Positions 7,428 to 16,908 of a DNA stretch of 64,000 nucleotides are shown in pieces (positions within the stretch are counted from its first letter, which is position 1; each line of letters opens with the position of its first letter). Position numbers and translations under genes: made by a program. The DNA comes from Paenibacillus sp. OV219 (GTDB lineage: Bacteria; Bacillota; Bacilli; Paenibacillales; Paenibacillaceae). The stretch covers positions 372,001 to 436,000 of the forward strand of contig NZ_FOCJ01000002.1 in assembly GCF_900110075.1 (NCBI RefSeq), read 5' to 3'. The notes beneath the pieces are model-generated. The model was not told the DNA's origin and made no database searches. It saw nothing but the letters and a program-made list of their open reading frames with translations.

Positions 7428-8576
7428 ATGAAAGCATTAATTGAAAAACGCAATGACCTCATCGAAGAGATGGAAGGTCTAGTTGCCGTTGCACAAAAGG
7501 AATCTCGCAGCCTAGCAACTGAGGAAGTAGCCCGTGTCACAGAAGTTCGTACAGAGATCGCAAACATCGACGCAACACTTAAATTGGAGGAGGAAACACG
7601 CGCAATGACAAAGCCAGTTGTAGTAGAACCAACAGAAGTTGAGCTTCGTGCCCAAGCACTTGAAAAGGAAGAAAGAGCGTTTGTAGCTTACATCCGTGGT
7701 GATCAATCAGCTGAGACTCGCGCGGCACTGTCCGTAGGTGGTCAAGGCGTTGTAATTCCGAAAGCTATTGCAGCAAAAATTGTAGACAAGGTAGTCAACC
7801 TATCGCCAATCCTTGGTGAAGTTGAAATGTATAACTTCAAGGGTGATCTCGTAATCCCAACTTACGACTACACTCAGCACATCCCTGCTGGCTACTACAC
7901 GGAGATGGCTGTAATCACTGGTTCGAACGCTGACTTTGGTTCTGTGACACTGACTAACAACATCGTTGTTGCATTGTCCCTGATTTCCAAGTCGCTGATC
8001 AATCGTGCTGACGTAGACGTTGTTCCATTCATCGTCAACGCTATCGGCAAGGCACTGGCCCACTTCCTTGAGCGTGAATTGGTTGCTACTGGCACAGGTG
8101 CCGGCAAACTGAACGGTCTTGCTACTATCGCAGCTGGTCAAATTACAGGTGGTGCTACTACTCTGGTAATCACTCCACAAGAGTTGATCAACCTTCAACT
8201 GAAAGTTCCCCAATCGATGCAGGGTGGAGCAAAATGGCTGATGCATCCGACAACTTATGGTTACCTCGCGGGTCTGACTGCCGGTGCAGGTAACAACACG
8301 CTGCTGCTTGGTAACAACCTTGCAGAAGGTACTGGTTTCAGCTTGCTTGGCAAACCAGTATTGCTTTCCGACAACATGCCTGTCATTGCTGTCAATGCTC
8401 TGGAAATCTTCTATGGTGACTTCTCTGGTGTATCCATGAAGATCGTTAAGGACGTTGAGATCCAAGTTCTGAATGAGCGTTATGCCGACACTTACAGCGT
8501 TGGTGTCCTTGCTTCTCTTGAAGCTGATGCAAAGATTACTGAACCACAGAAATTTGTCGCTTACAAGGGCAAATAG
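7428..8576 (+). CDS. Major capsid protein (HK97 fold)
   Basis: The 382-residue protein has a charged coiled-coil N-terminus (residues 1-90, the scaffold-like delta domain) followed by a capsid domain with VIPKAIAAKIVDKV, YYTEMAVITGSNADFGSVTL and an ALEIFYGDFSGVSMKIVKD-type C-terminal region. The neighbouring protease probably removes the delta domain near residue 95-105. It is followed by a hairpin that may modulate read-through, consistent with capsid being needed in excess. Confidence 0.93.
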   Translation: MKALIEKRNDLIEEMEGLVAVAQKESRSLATEEVARVTEVRTEIANIDATLKLEEETRAMTKPVVVEPTEVELRAQALEKEERAFVAYIRGDQSAETRAALSVGGQGVVIPKAIAAKIVDKVVNLSPILGEVEMYNFKGDLVIPTYDYTQHIPAGYYTEMAVITGSNADFGSVTLTNNIVVALSLISKSLINRADVDVVPFIVNAIGKALAHFLERELVATGTGAGKLNGLATIAAGQITGGATTLVITPQELINLQLKVPQSMQGGAKWLMHPTTYGYLAGLTAGAGNNTLLLGNNLAEGTGFSLLGKPVLLSDNMPVIAVNALEIFYGDFSGVSMKIVKDVEIQVLNERYADTYSVGVLASLEADAKITEPQKFVAYKGK

Positions 8577-8584
8577 TTTGACGT

Positions 8585-8612
8585 AGGGGGTTTGACCGCC
8601 CCCTTTGTTTTG
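8585..8612 (+). terminator. Intra-operon hairpin after the capsid gene
   Basis: AGGGGG pairs with CCCCCT around TTTGACCG and is followed by a short T-rich stretch. It sits inside the late operon, so it is probably a partial terminator or an RNA-stabilising 3' structure. Confidence 0.6.
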
Positions 8613-8628
8613 CTTAAGGAGGTAGTCC

Positions 8629-8913
8629 ATGAAGATCAGTGAAGTCACTATTTCCGATCTGAAAGGTTACGCCAACTGCTACCACGATATGGATGACAAC
8701 CTCTGGACTGCTATCCTAATGGGTGCAAAACAGTTCGTTGTCAACTATACGGGACTCGTACTGGCTGACCTAGATGATCACGAAGATTTGACCATTGCTT
8801 TGTACGTTCTCGCAAATGAGATGTATGACAATCGCATGGTTCATGTCGAATCGAACAAGATCGGATTCGTGATCGAGCAACTATTGAACGCGCATTCGAC
8901 CAACTTGTTGTAG
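8629..8913 (+). CDS. Head-tail connector (HK97 gp6-like)
   Basis: A 94-residue helical protein with the pattern seen in gp6-type adaptors (DLKGYANCYHDMDDNLW, FVVNYTGL, LYVLANEMYDNR). These rings bind below the portal and accept the tail. An AAGGAGGT ribosome binding site supports the ATG. Confidence 0.8.
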   Translation: MKISEVTISDLKGYANCYHDMDDNLWTAILMGAKQFVVNYTGLVLADLDDHEDLTIALYVLANEMYDNRMVHVESNKIGFVIEQLLNAHSTNLL

Positions 8914-8923
8914 GAGGTGACAT

Positions 8924-9256
8924 ATGACAAAGTTCCTGCAAAATGCCGGATCGTACCGTCACCCTGTCACGTTCCAAAAACAGTCCATCACAACTAACGA
9001 CTACGGTGAACAGATCCCACAATGGGACGATGTCGTCACAGTCAAGGCAGGTATCTATCCTGTCAGCGGTAAGGACTACATTTCTGCTGTAGAAGTCAAC
9101 TCTGAGATCACCACAAAAGTCAATCTTAGATATGTGCCAGGACTTTCTGCTGACATGCGGATCATGTTCGGAACAAGGATTTTCACGATCATTGCTATCA
9201 TCAATTTCCAAGAGATGAACAAAGAGCTGCAAGTCATGTGTAAGGAGTTTTTGTAA
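8924..9256 (+). CDS. Head closure / head-tail joining protein
   Basis: The 110-residue protein begins with the typical SYRHPVTFQKQSITTNDYGEQ motif and continues as a small beta-barrel, as in SPP1 gp16-type stoppers that close the head after packaging. Its stop overlaps the next ATG (TAATG). Confidence 0.82.
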   Translation: MTKFLQNAGSYRHPVTFQKQSITTNDYGEQIPQWDDVVTVKAGIYPVSGKDYISAVEVNSEITTKVNLRYVPGLSADMRIMFGTRIFTIIAIINFQEMNKELQVMCKEFL

Positions 9257-9747
9257 TGGCAGGTGTGAACTTTACGGTACTTGGTGTTGAAGAGTGTGCG
9301 GCCTTCTTCAAAGAGCTTGGAAAAGTTCCTCAGAAGACGGTCAAGAAAGCAGCCCGAGCCGGAGCAGTTATGGTGCGAAAGAAGATTCTGTCTTCTGGTC
9401 ATCTTCCTGTCAAGGATGGTCATCTTCGTGACTCGATTATTGTCATGGAGAGGAAGAACGGCAAGAAACGGAACCGATCTGGTAAAGCCGAGTTTGATGT
9501 GGCTAATAACCCAGATTTGAATTTCGTGTTCCAGAAGAAAATCAAAGAGGTCGGCAAGTACGGTGGTACAAGTCAAACTGGCTACTATCCTGCATCTATG
9601 GAGTACGGTTTCAAAAGTGCCAAAGGATTCGTTCCTGGTCATCATTATATGAGAGACACAGCCGAAGCCGAAGAATCAGCCGTACAGAACAAGATGCTCG
9701 AAGTCATCAGCAAAGATATTGACGCATTGCAGAGGGGAATGAAGTAA
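9256..9747 (+). CDS. HK97 gp10-like tail-terminator/neck protein
   Basis: A 163-residue protein of the gp10 family: GVEECAAFFKELGKVPQK near the N-terminus, a basic VKKAARAGAVMVRKKI helix, GHLRDSI, then YYPASMEYGFK and GHHYMRDTAEA near the end. Family members act at the head-tail interface. It overlaps both neighbours by one base in TAATG junctions. Confidence 0.8.
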   Translation: MAGVNFTVLGVEECAAFFKELGKVPQKTVKKAARAGAVMVRKKILSSGHLPVKDGHLRDSIIVMERKNGKKRNRSGKAEFDVANNPDLNFVFQKKIKEVGKYGGTSQTGYYPASMEYGFKSAKGFVPGHHYMRDTAEAEESAVQNKMLEVISKDIDALQRGMK

Positions 9748-10121
9748 TGGCTAATTTTGAAAAAGCACTGACACAGGAACTCAAAAAGGTTCTGCCCAAA
9801 GTGTTCCCACTCATTGCTCCAGAAGGTACGCCTGTCCCCTACATTGTGTACAAGTCATCTTACGGTGATAGAGATCGCGTTTTGGAAGGGTATGGGCAAC
9901 AACGGGAGATTGACGTTACGGTTCACGTTGTGGGTGGTAGTTATTCCGACATGAAGAATTACACCAACACCATGATTGATAGCTTGCTTCTATTGGAACA
10001 GTCAACGATGGGCACGGACCTGATCCCAGTACAGCACGTTCATTATGAGCAGCCGGAAGAGCATGTCGATCCCATCACCAAAGAGAACCATTGTTTCACA
10101 GAATTCAAAATCAGAATATAA
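9747..10121 (+). CDS. Tail completion protein (DUF3168-like)
   Basis: A 124-residue protein in the position of tail-completion proteins, with VPYIVYKSSYGDRDRVLEGYG followed by beta-strands (REIDVTVHVVGGSYSDMKNYTNTMIDSL). Assignment rests on position and pattern; the exact family is less certain than for the neighbours. Confidence 0.65.
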   Translation: MANFEKALTQELKKVLPKVFPLIAPEGTPVPYIVYKSSYGDRDRVLEGYGQQREIDVTVHVVGGSYSDMKNYTNTMIDSLLLLEQSTMGTDLIPVQHVHYEQPEEHVDPITKENHCFTEFKIRI

Positions 10122-10136
10122 CGGAGGTAACAAACC

Positions 10137-10565
10137 ATGCCAGTAGTATCAGCAGTAACACCATCGCAAGGCGTGACATTGAAGAAAGCGGCAGGTGCAG
10201 CTATTGCATTCCTAACATCCATTGATGGATTGTCTTTGAAAGCCGGGACGATCGATACAACTGGACTCGATACAGCAGGTGGCTATAAAACGTTCATCCA
10301 AGGTTTCCGCGAAGTAGATGACCTGTCAATCAGCGGATCGTACTCTTCCTTCGACCATGACATTTTCATCACAGATTTCAACTCGGGCACATCGGCTCAG
10401 TACACGGTCCAATTCCCAGCAGCAGGTGGAGCTGCAACTGGTTCCAAGTGGGTCTTCACTGGAATCGTAACAAGCTTCAAGCATAAAGCCGCAGTAGATA
10501 ATGTGGTGTCCTTCGACGTATCAATCAAGGTCGTAGGTGCTCCAACGTTTACAGCAGCTGTCTAG
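10137..10565 (+). CDS. Major tail tube protein
   Basis: This 142-residue protein is small, Gly/Ser/Thr/Val-rich and beta-stranded, lies between tail completion and tail chaperone genes, and has a strong ACGGAGGT ribosome binding site, all expected of the tube subunit that polymerises around the tape measure. A terminator-like hairpin follows. Confidence 0.75.
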   Translation: MPVVSAVTPSQGVTLKKAAGAAIAFLTSIDGLSLKAGTIDTTGLDTAGGYKTFIQGFREVDDLSISGSYSSFDHDIFITDFNSGTSAQYTVQFPAAGGAATGSKWVFTGIVTSFKHKAAVDNVVSFDVSIKVVGAPTFTAAV

Positions 10566-10569
10566 TTTT

Positions 10570-10602
10570 GAAGGGGCGTAACAACCCCTTCTATTTTTTT
10601 CC
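10570..10602 (+). terminator. Terminator-like hairpin after the tail tube gene
   Basis: GAAGGGG pairs with CCCCTTC around CGTAACAA, followed by a run of seven T. It would set a high tube-to-chaperone ratio. Confidence 0.75.
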
Positions 10603-10647
10603 TTCTATTAAGTAATCACAAACCCCAATCCAAAAGGAGCATTTCCA

Positions 10648-10989
10648 ATGACTAACAACAACGATGTAGTACTGATAAATTTTGACCGTCCCCGTGAACT
10701 ACGTTTCGGTCACAAAGCACTCAAGATGTACCAAGCCCTGACAGGTACGTCTATTGAAGACATGGGCAAGGGTGGTTTCAACTTCGAAGAGATTGAACGT
10801 CTTGTTTACGCGGGTCTTCTTTCTGATGCCCGTGCGAATAAAGAAACGATCACTATCGAACAGGTAGAAGATTGGCTCGATGATAACGACATCCAGGACA
10901 CTATCTCCAAGGTATCTGAAGCATTGTCGAAAGCATTTGGTAGTGCTGACCCAAACGGTCAAGCGGTGGGACGGAAGAAGGCGAGATAA
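10648..10989 (+). CDS. Tail assembly chaperone (gpG-like)
   Basis: A 113-residue helical protein between tail tube and tape measure genes, the position of lambda gpG. It begins with MTNNNDVVLINFDRPRELRFG and ends in a basic VGRKKAR tail. A second frame (-1) is open from 10950 and continues to 11324 without a good start, so a gpG-T fusion by frameshifting is likely. Confidence 0.75.
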   Translation: MTNNNDVVLINFDRPRELRFGHKALKMYQALTGTSIEDMGKGGFNFEEIERLVYAGLLSDARANKETITIEQVEDWLDDNDIQDTISKVSEALSKAFGSADPNGQAVGRKKAR

Positions 10990-11324
10990 CCGAACCTCCT
11001 GACTGGGACTGGAACGATTCCTTCAAACTGTCTCGCTATCTCAAAGTATCGTTGGCTGAGTATAACGAAATGACCCCTTTTGAATTGAGTGTATGTGCCG
11101 AACTTAATCGAGAAACAGCGAAGGACAAAGAAGAGAGCGATCTGTTCTTGGCATATATCAACGCCTACTGGCAACGGGTCGAAACTCTCAAACCATTCAA
11201 TGAATTGATGGGCAAAGAGAGTACACCAAAACAAATGACGGCAGAGGAAATGCTCATGAATGTCATGGGCTATCATTCGTCAGTTGGTGGTGTGACTGAC
11301 CCAATTCTTGAAGAAAGGGGATAA
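10950..11324 (+). CDS. Tail chaperone T part, probably made by -1 frameshift from the G part
   Basis: The frame opens after a stop at 10947 and has no ATG with a ribosome binding site; the only starts are an unsupported TTG at 11052 and later ATGs. Peptide DWDWNDSFKLSRYLKVSLAEYNEM precedes the internal Met and reads as genuine protein, so the part upstream of any start is translated. A GTG-GGA-CGG site at 10966 allows the P-site Gly tRNA to slip back to GGG. Such G/GT fusions guide tape-measure folding in many siphophages. Confidence 0.6.
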   Translation, partial: PKRSSGGTEEGEITEPPDWDWNDSFKLSRYLKVSLAEYNEMTPFELSVCAELNRETAKDKEESDLFLAYINAYWQRVETLKPFNELMGKESTPKQMTAEEMLMNVMGYHSSVGGVTDPILEERG

Positions 11325-11327
11325 ATC

Positions 11328-14039
11328 ATGGCTATAGCAAAAAAGATATCGGTTGTAGCTAGTGCCGATTTCAGTCAGTTAAACACTGCCGCAGAAAAAG
11401 CCACCCACACGATGTCGAAAATGTCAACCAGCATGAAGCACTCTATCGGTGAAATACACGGTGCGGGCAAAGGGCTTGGCGGCATCTCGGCAATGTTAGG
11501 TGGTATCGGTGGTAAGCTTGCAGCCCTTGCTGGGGCGTATGTAGGCTTCGGTTTCCTCAAGGACGCAACAAACGATGCCATCCAATTTGAAGCAAGGATG
11601 GGTACGCTGACTGCACGATTGGGAGCATCGGCAGAAGGTTTCAACAAATGGGCTGATACTACTGGTCGCGCAATGGGCTACTCGAAAGCACAGATTGCAG
11701 AGTATGGTAACACGTATTCCAACATGTTGTTCGACTCTGCCAAAGACCAAGAAGACTTGTCCAAGAAAACCACAAAGCTATTGGAAGTCTCGGCTATCTT
11801 GCGTTCAAAGCTCGGCATGGATCAGCAAGAGGTTTCAAATCGGATTCGTAGTGCGATGAACATGGAAGCCGATGGAGCAGATGAGTTGGGGATTAATGTC
11901 CGCGCAACTGCCGTTGAACATTCCAAAGCGTTCAAGGAATTGGCTGGTGGGGTCAAGCATTTCTCGGCTCTCACAACTGGAATGCAAAAAGCAATCATGT
12001 ATCAATACATTCTCGATGAAGTAACCAAGAGATACGGTAACACCTTGGCATCCAACTTGGCAACTAAGACGGCTGTCTTTTCAGCATCGTTGGCAGATCT
12101 CAAGCTTCACCTGGGACAAGCTTTCATGCCGATCTGGTCTGCTATACTTCCTGCCTTGTCCAGTTTGGTAGGGTGGCTAGATGAAGTAATTCAGAAGTTT
12201 GCAGTATTTACAAGGGTGCTATTTGGCTATGACGCAGGTGACACATCCGGCACAGACGCTCAAACAAATGCCTATAACAATCAAGCTGATGCTCTTGGTG
12301 GTTTGGCAGACGCGAAGAAGAAGGCTAACTCTGTTGCTTCATTTGACCAAGTCCATGAATTGGGTACTGCTGACGGTGACAGTGCTGGAAAAGGTGCTGA
12401 TCCTACTTCTGGTAAGAAACCTCCTAATCCTGCTAACACCAAAGGGTTGTCAAAGGATTTGGAAGAGTTCGGGAAAAAGGTCAAGGAAGTCTTCAAAAAG
12501 ATCATGGAAGACAAGAACGTCAAGGACTTCTTAGATCGGATCGATCAATTGGCAGAGTCGACAAAGAAGTTGAAAGAATCATTCAACAATCTCATGGACT
12601 CACCTGGGATGAAAAAGCTACTCGAAGTCCTGAAGGACAGAGCTGTTAAAAACTTCTGGTCAACGATGGATGGTGGATCAGATATCATCGACGGCTTCAC
12701 ACTGGCTTTGGCAGGTTGTTTGGATGTCCTCAATGGTCTGATGAACCTTGATTGGGACACGATCAAAGAAGGTCTTGGAAAAATTCTGGATGGTAACATC
12801 CTTGCAGGTAAAGGTCTTGCTGAGTTCTTTGGCATCGATCTGGAAGAGGTTAAGCAATTCTGGAAAGATGTTTTCTGGATCAACCCTGACTCGATCTTTG
12901 GCGCGGACTTCAGACAAGATGTTAAAACTGCATGGAACAAAGTTACCAGTGCTGAATTCTGGGCTGACCTTGGAACGGCTGTCTGGGGCGCGATTAAAGC
13001 CGTAGCTGATAACTTTGGTATCCACTTTGATACTATCTTCACGAGCTTCAAGCTTGCGTGGAACTTGATCACATCTGCTGAAGTCTGGGCAGATCTCGGG
13101 AAAGCCATGTGGGATGCGATCAAAAACATCAAGGATAACATGGCTGAGAAGTTCAAGCCTATCGGAGATGCAATTGGCACAGCGTGGGCAATAGTCACGG
13201 ATGGTGAGTTCTGGGCTAACCTTTGGACATCTATCACTGATGTGTTTGACAAAGCTGTCAAGAATATGGCTGAAACGTTTAAGCCAATAGGTACAGCAAT
13301 CGCAACTGCTTGGAAGCTTGTCACATCTGCTGAGTTCTGGCTCGATATCTGGTTAGCAATCAAAGCTATCTTTACCAGAGCAGTAGAGAACATGCCAGTG
13401 GCGTTTGCAGTTATTGGAACAGCTATTAAAACAGCATGGGGCTTGGTCACATCGGGTGAGTTCTGGGGAGACATGTGGACTACGATCAAGGATAAGATCA
13501 CTGAGGTCAAGAACGGCATTGCTGATACCTTCAAACCAATTGGTACGGCTATTGAATCGGCTTGGAACTTGATCACATCAGGCTCGTTCTGGTCATCGCT
13601 CGGTAAGACGATCAAGGGTGAGATCAACGGTGTTATCAAGATGATAAACAAGTTCTTCGATGACATGGCCGCGCTCAAGATCACGCTTCCGAGTGTTGAT
13701 ATACCTGGCATTGGTAAAGTCGGTGGTGGTTCGTTTGGTTTCCCACAGATCCCACACATTCCAGAGATAGCTTTGGCAAAGGGTGGTATCACAACTGGTC
13801 CGACACATGCCTTGATTGGTGAAGCCGGAACAGAGGTTGTTGCACCACTGGACCGACTCACTGGATTGGTTGCTACAGCGGTTGTTCAAGCAATGCAATT
13901 CTCGCAGCCGAAACAGAACAACAACACCAAACAAGGTGACATCATCTTGAACATCGATGGTCGCCAGTTTGCCCGTATCGTTGCTCCGTACATCGAGAAC
14001 GCAAGCGGAAACAAAACAGTAATGTTAAACAGAATTTAG
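11328..14039 (+). CDS. Tape measure protein with six 42-residue repeats
   Basis: The 903-residue protein sets tail length. Residues 1-60 hold a basic, Ser/Thr-rich start; an Ala/Gly-rich helical domain follows, then hydrophobic segments near 285. From residue 535 six copies of AW-x-x-[VI]-T-[SD]-x-x-[FV]-W recur at exactly 42-residue spacing (about 535, 577, 619, 661, 703 and 745). The C-terminus has GEAGTEVVAPLDRL, a motif common in siphophage tape measures. AAGGGGAT precedes the ATG. Confidence 0.92.
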   Translation: MAIAKKISVVASADFSQLNTAAEKATHTMSKMSTSMKHSIGEIHGAGKGLGGISAMLGGIGGKLAALAGAYVGFGFLKDATNDAIQFEARMGTLTARLGASAEGFNKWADTTGRAMGYSKAQIAEYGNTYSNMLFDSAKDQEDLSKKTTKLLEVSAILRSKLGMDQQEVSNRIRSAMNMEADGADELGINVRATAVEHSKAFKELAGGVKHFSALTTGMQKAIMYQYILDEVTKRYGNTLASNLATKTAVFSASLADLKLHLGQAFMPIWSAILPALSSLVGWLDEVIQKFAVFTRVLFGYDAGDTSGTDAQTNAYNNQADALGGLADAKKKANSVASFDQVHELGTADGDSAGKGADPTSGKKPPNPANTKGLSKDLEEFGKKVKEVFKKIMEDKNVKDFLDRIDQLAESTKKLKESFNNLMDSPGMKKLLEVLKDRAVKNFWSTMDGGSDIIDGFTLALAGCLDVLNGLMNLDWDTIKEGLGKILDGNILAGKGLAEFFGIDLEEVKQFWKDVFWINPDSIFGADFRQDVKTAWNKVTSAEFWADLGTAVWGAIKAVADNFGIHFDTIFTSFKLAWNLITSAEVWADLGKAMWDAIKNIKDNMAEKFKPIGDAIGTAWAIVTDGEFWANLWTSITDVFDKAVKNMAETFKPIGTAIATAWKLVTSAEFWLDIWLAIKAIFTRAVENMPVAFAVIGTAIKTAWGLVTSGEFWGDMWTTIKDKITEVKNGIADTFKPIGTAIESAWNLITSGSFWSSLGKTIKGEINGVIKMINKFFDDMAALKITLPSVDIPGIGKVGGGSFGFPQIPHIPEIALAKGGITTGPTHALIGEAGTEVVAPLDRLTGLVATAVVQAMQFSQPKQNNNTKQGDIILNIDGRQFARIVAPYIENASGNKTVMLNRI

Positions 14040-14050
14040 GAGGTAGGAAC

Positions 14051-14404
14051 ATGGCTACTTTGTATTCAATCAATGGGGTTGCACAACCTACCCCTTCTTC
14101 TTTCGATGTGGGAATCATGATGATCTCAAAGGCTGAGAGAAATGCAGCAGGCTATATGATCATCGAGAAGATTGCTACAAAGAGGAAGTTAACTATCAAT
14201 TATGCTTACCTGACACCAACTCAATTGTCATTACTTCTACAGAAACTGGACGTTACGAGCTTCTCTGTGACATATCTTGATCCACAGACAGGTGGTAACA
14301 GGACAGCAAGCTTCTATGCAGGAGATCGCACGGTTGGCATGGTCAGTTACATCGGTGGCACTCCAATATACAAGGATTGCAAATTTGACTTGATAGAGAG
14401 GTGA
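14051..14404 (+). CDS. Small tail protein after the tape measure
   Basis: A 117-residue protein with GGTGGGG-free but clear GGAGGTAGG ribosome binding site. It reads as a beta-rich structural protein (LTINYAYLTPTQLSLLLQKL, FSVTYLDPQTGGNRTASFYAGDRT). It resembles DUF6711-type phage proteins by pattern only. Position suggests a distal tail or baseplate component. Confidence 0.6.
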   Translation: MATLYSINGVAQPTPSSFDVGIMMISKAERNAAGYMIIEKIATKRKLTINYAYLTPTQLSLLLQKLDVTSFSVTYLDPQTGGNRTASFYAGDRTVGMVSYIGGTPIYKDCKFDLIER

Positions 14405-14409
14405 CGTAA

Positions 14410-16503
14410 TTGTACAACGCAAGTCAGAAATACAAGGATGGCATTTACGGCGAATCTCGGGCAAACAAAGGTCGAGTCACTTTTGATGTCTCTGATATAA
14501 CGGCTTCCAGTGATGTGGCAAGCATATCTACCAGTGGAGAGTTTGCACTGAGTAACAAGGCTCAACTGACCAACAAGGTGCGCGGTATGACAAACAATCT
14601 TGCAACGTTGGAACAGGATCGTTTCAAACTGGACGGTTCTTTTTCATTCGCGGACGATACATTGTCCAACAATGGTGAAGTCGGTTGGGCTAGTGACATG
14701 ATCTGTAATCCTCTGGGAGAATTTCTCCAGACGAACCTTATACCTGACCCAATGTTCAAGACAGGGGTAGCAGGTTGGTTTAAGCCCGGCTTTGACCAAC
14801 TGTCTTGGAACGGGTCTGTGTTTAACCCAATCAGCGGGCAGAACGGGGTAATGTATCTCTACGATGGGGCAGGACAACCTCTCACCACAGGGTATGCCTA
14901 TAGGAACGTACCGAATAGACCCACAGCAGCCCACTCGGTCAAGGCTGTCGTAAAGCTGCTGAAAGGCGACATCAACAGTATAAATTGCGGCGGTACTATG
15001 TATTACACCGATCTCTCCTACACGGATTTGACTTGGACTAATTCAGCCACGACAAGGGTAGCTAGACCAGACTTGGGCGCTAATGTGTACGAGTTGACAG
15101 CCACCTTGACACCAAGCGGAGGTAGGACTGTATCAAATATTGACTGTAGAATCTCCCATCAAGACACGCTTGAAACTGAGTTGTACTTGTATGCTATTCA
15201 ATTGGAACAAAGCCCAACGCCATCTACAACCATAGTAGACGGAACTGCTAGACCACAAGTCACAGTCGCATTCAACGCTGACCACTCTTCGGTAGGCTTG
15301 ACCGTAACGTTCGATCCGGTGGGCAACGAATGGGCAACAGACTTCACCATCACGGCGTATGACAGCAGTGACAATGTGATCGTATCTTATCCGTACACTG
15401 GCAACAGTCTTGCCCAGGTAACGGCAGAAGGTCAGTTAACAAACTACCGTAAAGTGACAGTCACAATCACCAAATGGAGTGTCCCAAACAGGCGAGCACG
15501 GGTATCTGAGATTGACTTCGGGATTGTCAAGGTCTACACGGGCGAACTTGGTCTGATCAGTATGCAGCTCACGGAAGAGATGGATCTAACAACTGGGGAA
15601 TTACCTTCACCAGAATTCCAATTCACTGTAGACAATAGTAGCCGTGAGTTTAACATCTTGAATCCCGTTGGCTTCTACAAGTCATTGCAACAGAAGCAAC
15701 AGGTCATTGCTGAGATCGGTCTTGAGCTGGACGATGGTTCGATTGAATGGGTTCCAGTGGGCAACTACTTCCTATGGGAATGGCAATCAGATGAGGGTTC
15801 ACTGACAAGTACCTTCTATGCTCGGACAGGACTTGACCTAATGTCGAACGTGCCGTATGAGCAGCTGACTGAAAATCCCAGTTCATTGCGACAACTTGCA
15901 ATCTACGTCTTCGGTCTATGTGGAATCACGAACTACAGCGTTGATCCGGCATTGGACAGCATCTTGACAAACTCTATGGCACAGAAGGTTAACTGCAAAG
16001 ACGTTCTGCAAATGATTGCACTAGCAGGATGCGCTAATGTCTATGTCACAAGGGACAATGTCATCACGGTCAAAGCTGTTCCTGCACCTACCTCATCTGT
16101 TGACACAATCTCTCTGAACGAACAATACGCCGAACCTCGAATCGTATTGGACAAGGTTGTGAAACAGGTTGACGTAAAGTATTGGACAGACCTCAGTACA
16201 GGCGTTGTTACAAGCTCGGCCGCAGTCGGTGTGACACTGGGTGATACATTGACATTGGAAGGTAACACGCTGATCAACACAACTGACAGAGCTGCTATCG
16301 TTGGTCAATGGATACTGGCTCAGAAGAACAACCGTGCAATTTACAACATCAACTGGCGCGGTAATCAAGCCCATGAAGTTGGAGATGTTGTCACAATCGG
16401 TACAAGTTATGGCACAGGGTTGAATGCTTATGTGACACGGACTGAATTGAAATATGAAGGTTACGTTCAAAGTACGACAGAAGCGAGAGGGGTGGCGAAT
16501 TAA
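14410..16503 (+). CDS. Baseplate / tail-tip protein (697 aa)
   Basis: TTG start at 14410 after GAGGTGACG. The N-terminal 120 residues are beta-rich and tail-like; residues 110-290 form a galactose-binding-like domain (MFKTGVAGWFKPG, TAAHSVKAVVKLLKGDIN); residues 380-697 resemble tail-associated (Tal-like) proteins with LTEEMDLTTGELPSPEFQFTVDN and EIGLELDDGSIEWVPVGNYFL. I read it as the tail-tip protein that carries the receptor-binding assembly. No lysozyme or peptidase motif was seen. Confidence 0.7.
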   Translation: MYNASQKYKDGIYGESRANKGRVTFDVSDITASSDVASISTSGEFALSNKAQLTNKVRGMTNNLATLEQDRFKLDGSFSFADDTLSNNGEVGWASDMICNPLGEFLQTNLIPDPMFKTGVAGWFKPGFDQLSWNGSVFNPISGQNGVMYLYDGAGQPLTTGYAYRNVPNRPTAAHSVKAVVKLLKGDINSINCGGTMYYTDLSYTDLTWTNSATTRVARPDLGANVYELTATLTPSGGRTVSNIDCRISHQDTLETELYLYAIQLEQSPTPSTTIVDGTARPQVTVAFNADHSSVGLTVTFDPVGNEWATDFTITAYDSSDNVIVSYPYTGNSLAQVTAEGQLTNYRKVTVTITKWSVPNRRARVSEIDFGIVKVYTGELGLISMQLTEEMDLTTGELPSPEFQFTVDNSSREFNILNPVGFYKSLQQKQQVIAEIGLELDDGSIEWVPVGNYFLWEWQSDEGSLTSTFYARTGLDLMSNVPYEQLTENPSSLRQLAIYVFGLCGITNYSVDPALDSILTNSMAQKVNCKDVLQMIALAGCANVYVTRDNVITVKAVPAPTSSVDTISLNEQYAEPRIVLDKVVKQVDVKYWTDLSTGVVTSSAAVGVTLGDTLTLEGNTLINTTDRAAIVGQWILAQKNNRAIYNINWRGNQAHEVGDVVTIGTSYGTGLNAYVTRTELKYEGYVQSTTEARGVAN

Positions 16504-16908
16504 ATGGCAACGTACAAGACGGATTGGTCAAGTGATGACTATATCAACTTCGGGGATTGGAACAGGATCGAGCAGAATATGCTTGACCTGGCAACGTACT
16601 TGCAAAGTATTCAATACGCTGTCCCGACTCCTACTGTTGTGACCAACCGAACGGTATCCAGTGTCGATTACTTGTCAAGCATCAACAGGATTGAAACCAA
16701 CTTGGAAGCAATCCACTTTGCATTCAACATGACTCCTCCAGAATACTTGGACACCAAGGTATGGACAGCAGGTCAAGGGTTTACCTACGCGGACGTAAAT
16801 AGGTTGGAGAGTAACACACAAATCATCAAGACGTATGGAGATCTGGTGGCAAAGAGCTTCAGATGGAGTGGTGCTTTCACATGCGGACAAGAGGGGGGTC
16901 TATATTAG
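16504..16908 (+). CDS. Small conserved structural protein
   Basis: A 134-residue protein with repeated DYINFGDWNRIEQN / VDYLSSINRIETN / YADVNRLESN motifs, i.e. three copies of an N-R-[IL]-E unit. This unit also occurs once in the next gene (NAGNMAKIENAL) and is typical of tail-fibre adaptor proteins in Paenibacillus and Bacillus phages. Probably a baseplate component. Confidence 0.65.
   Translation: MATYKTDWSSDDYINFGDWNRIEQNMLDLATYLQSIQYAVPTPTVVTNRTVSSVDYLSSINRIETNLEAIHFAFNMTPPEYLDTKVWTAGQGFTYADVNRLESNTQIIKTYGDLVAKSFRWSGAFTCGQEGGLY

Noticed and set aside
12545..13861. 438-codon minus-strand frame inside the tape measure gene
   Set aside because: Its length is a side effect of the 126-base repeats staying in phase; no start signal.
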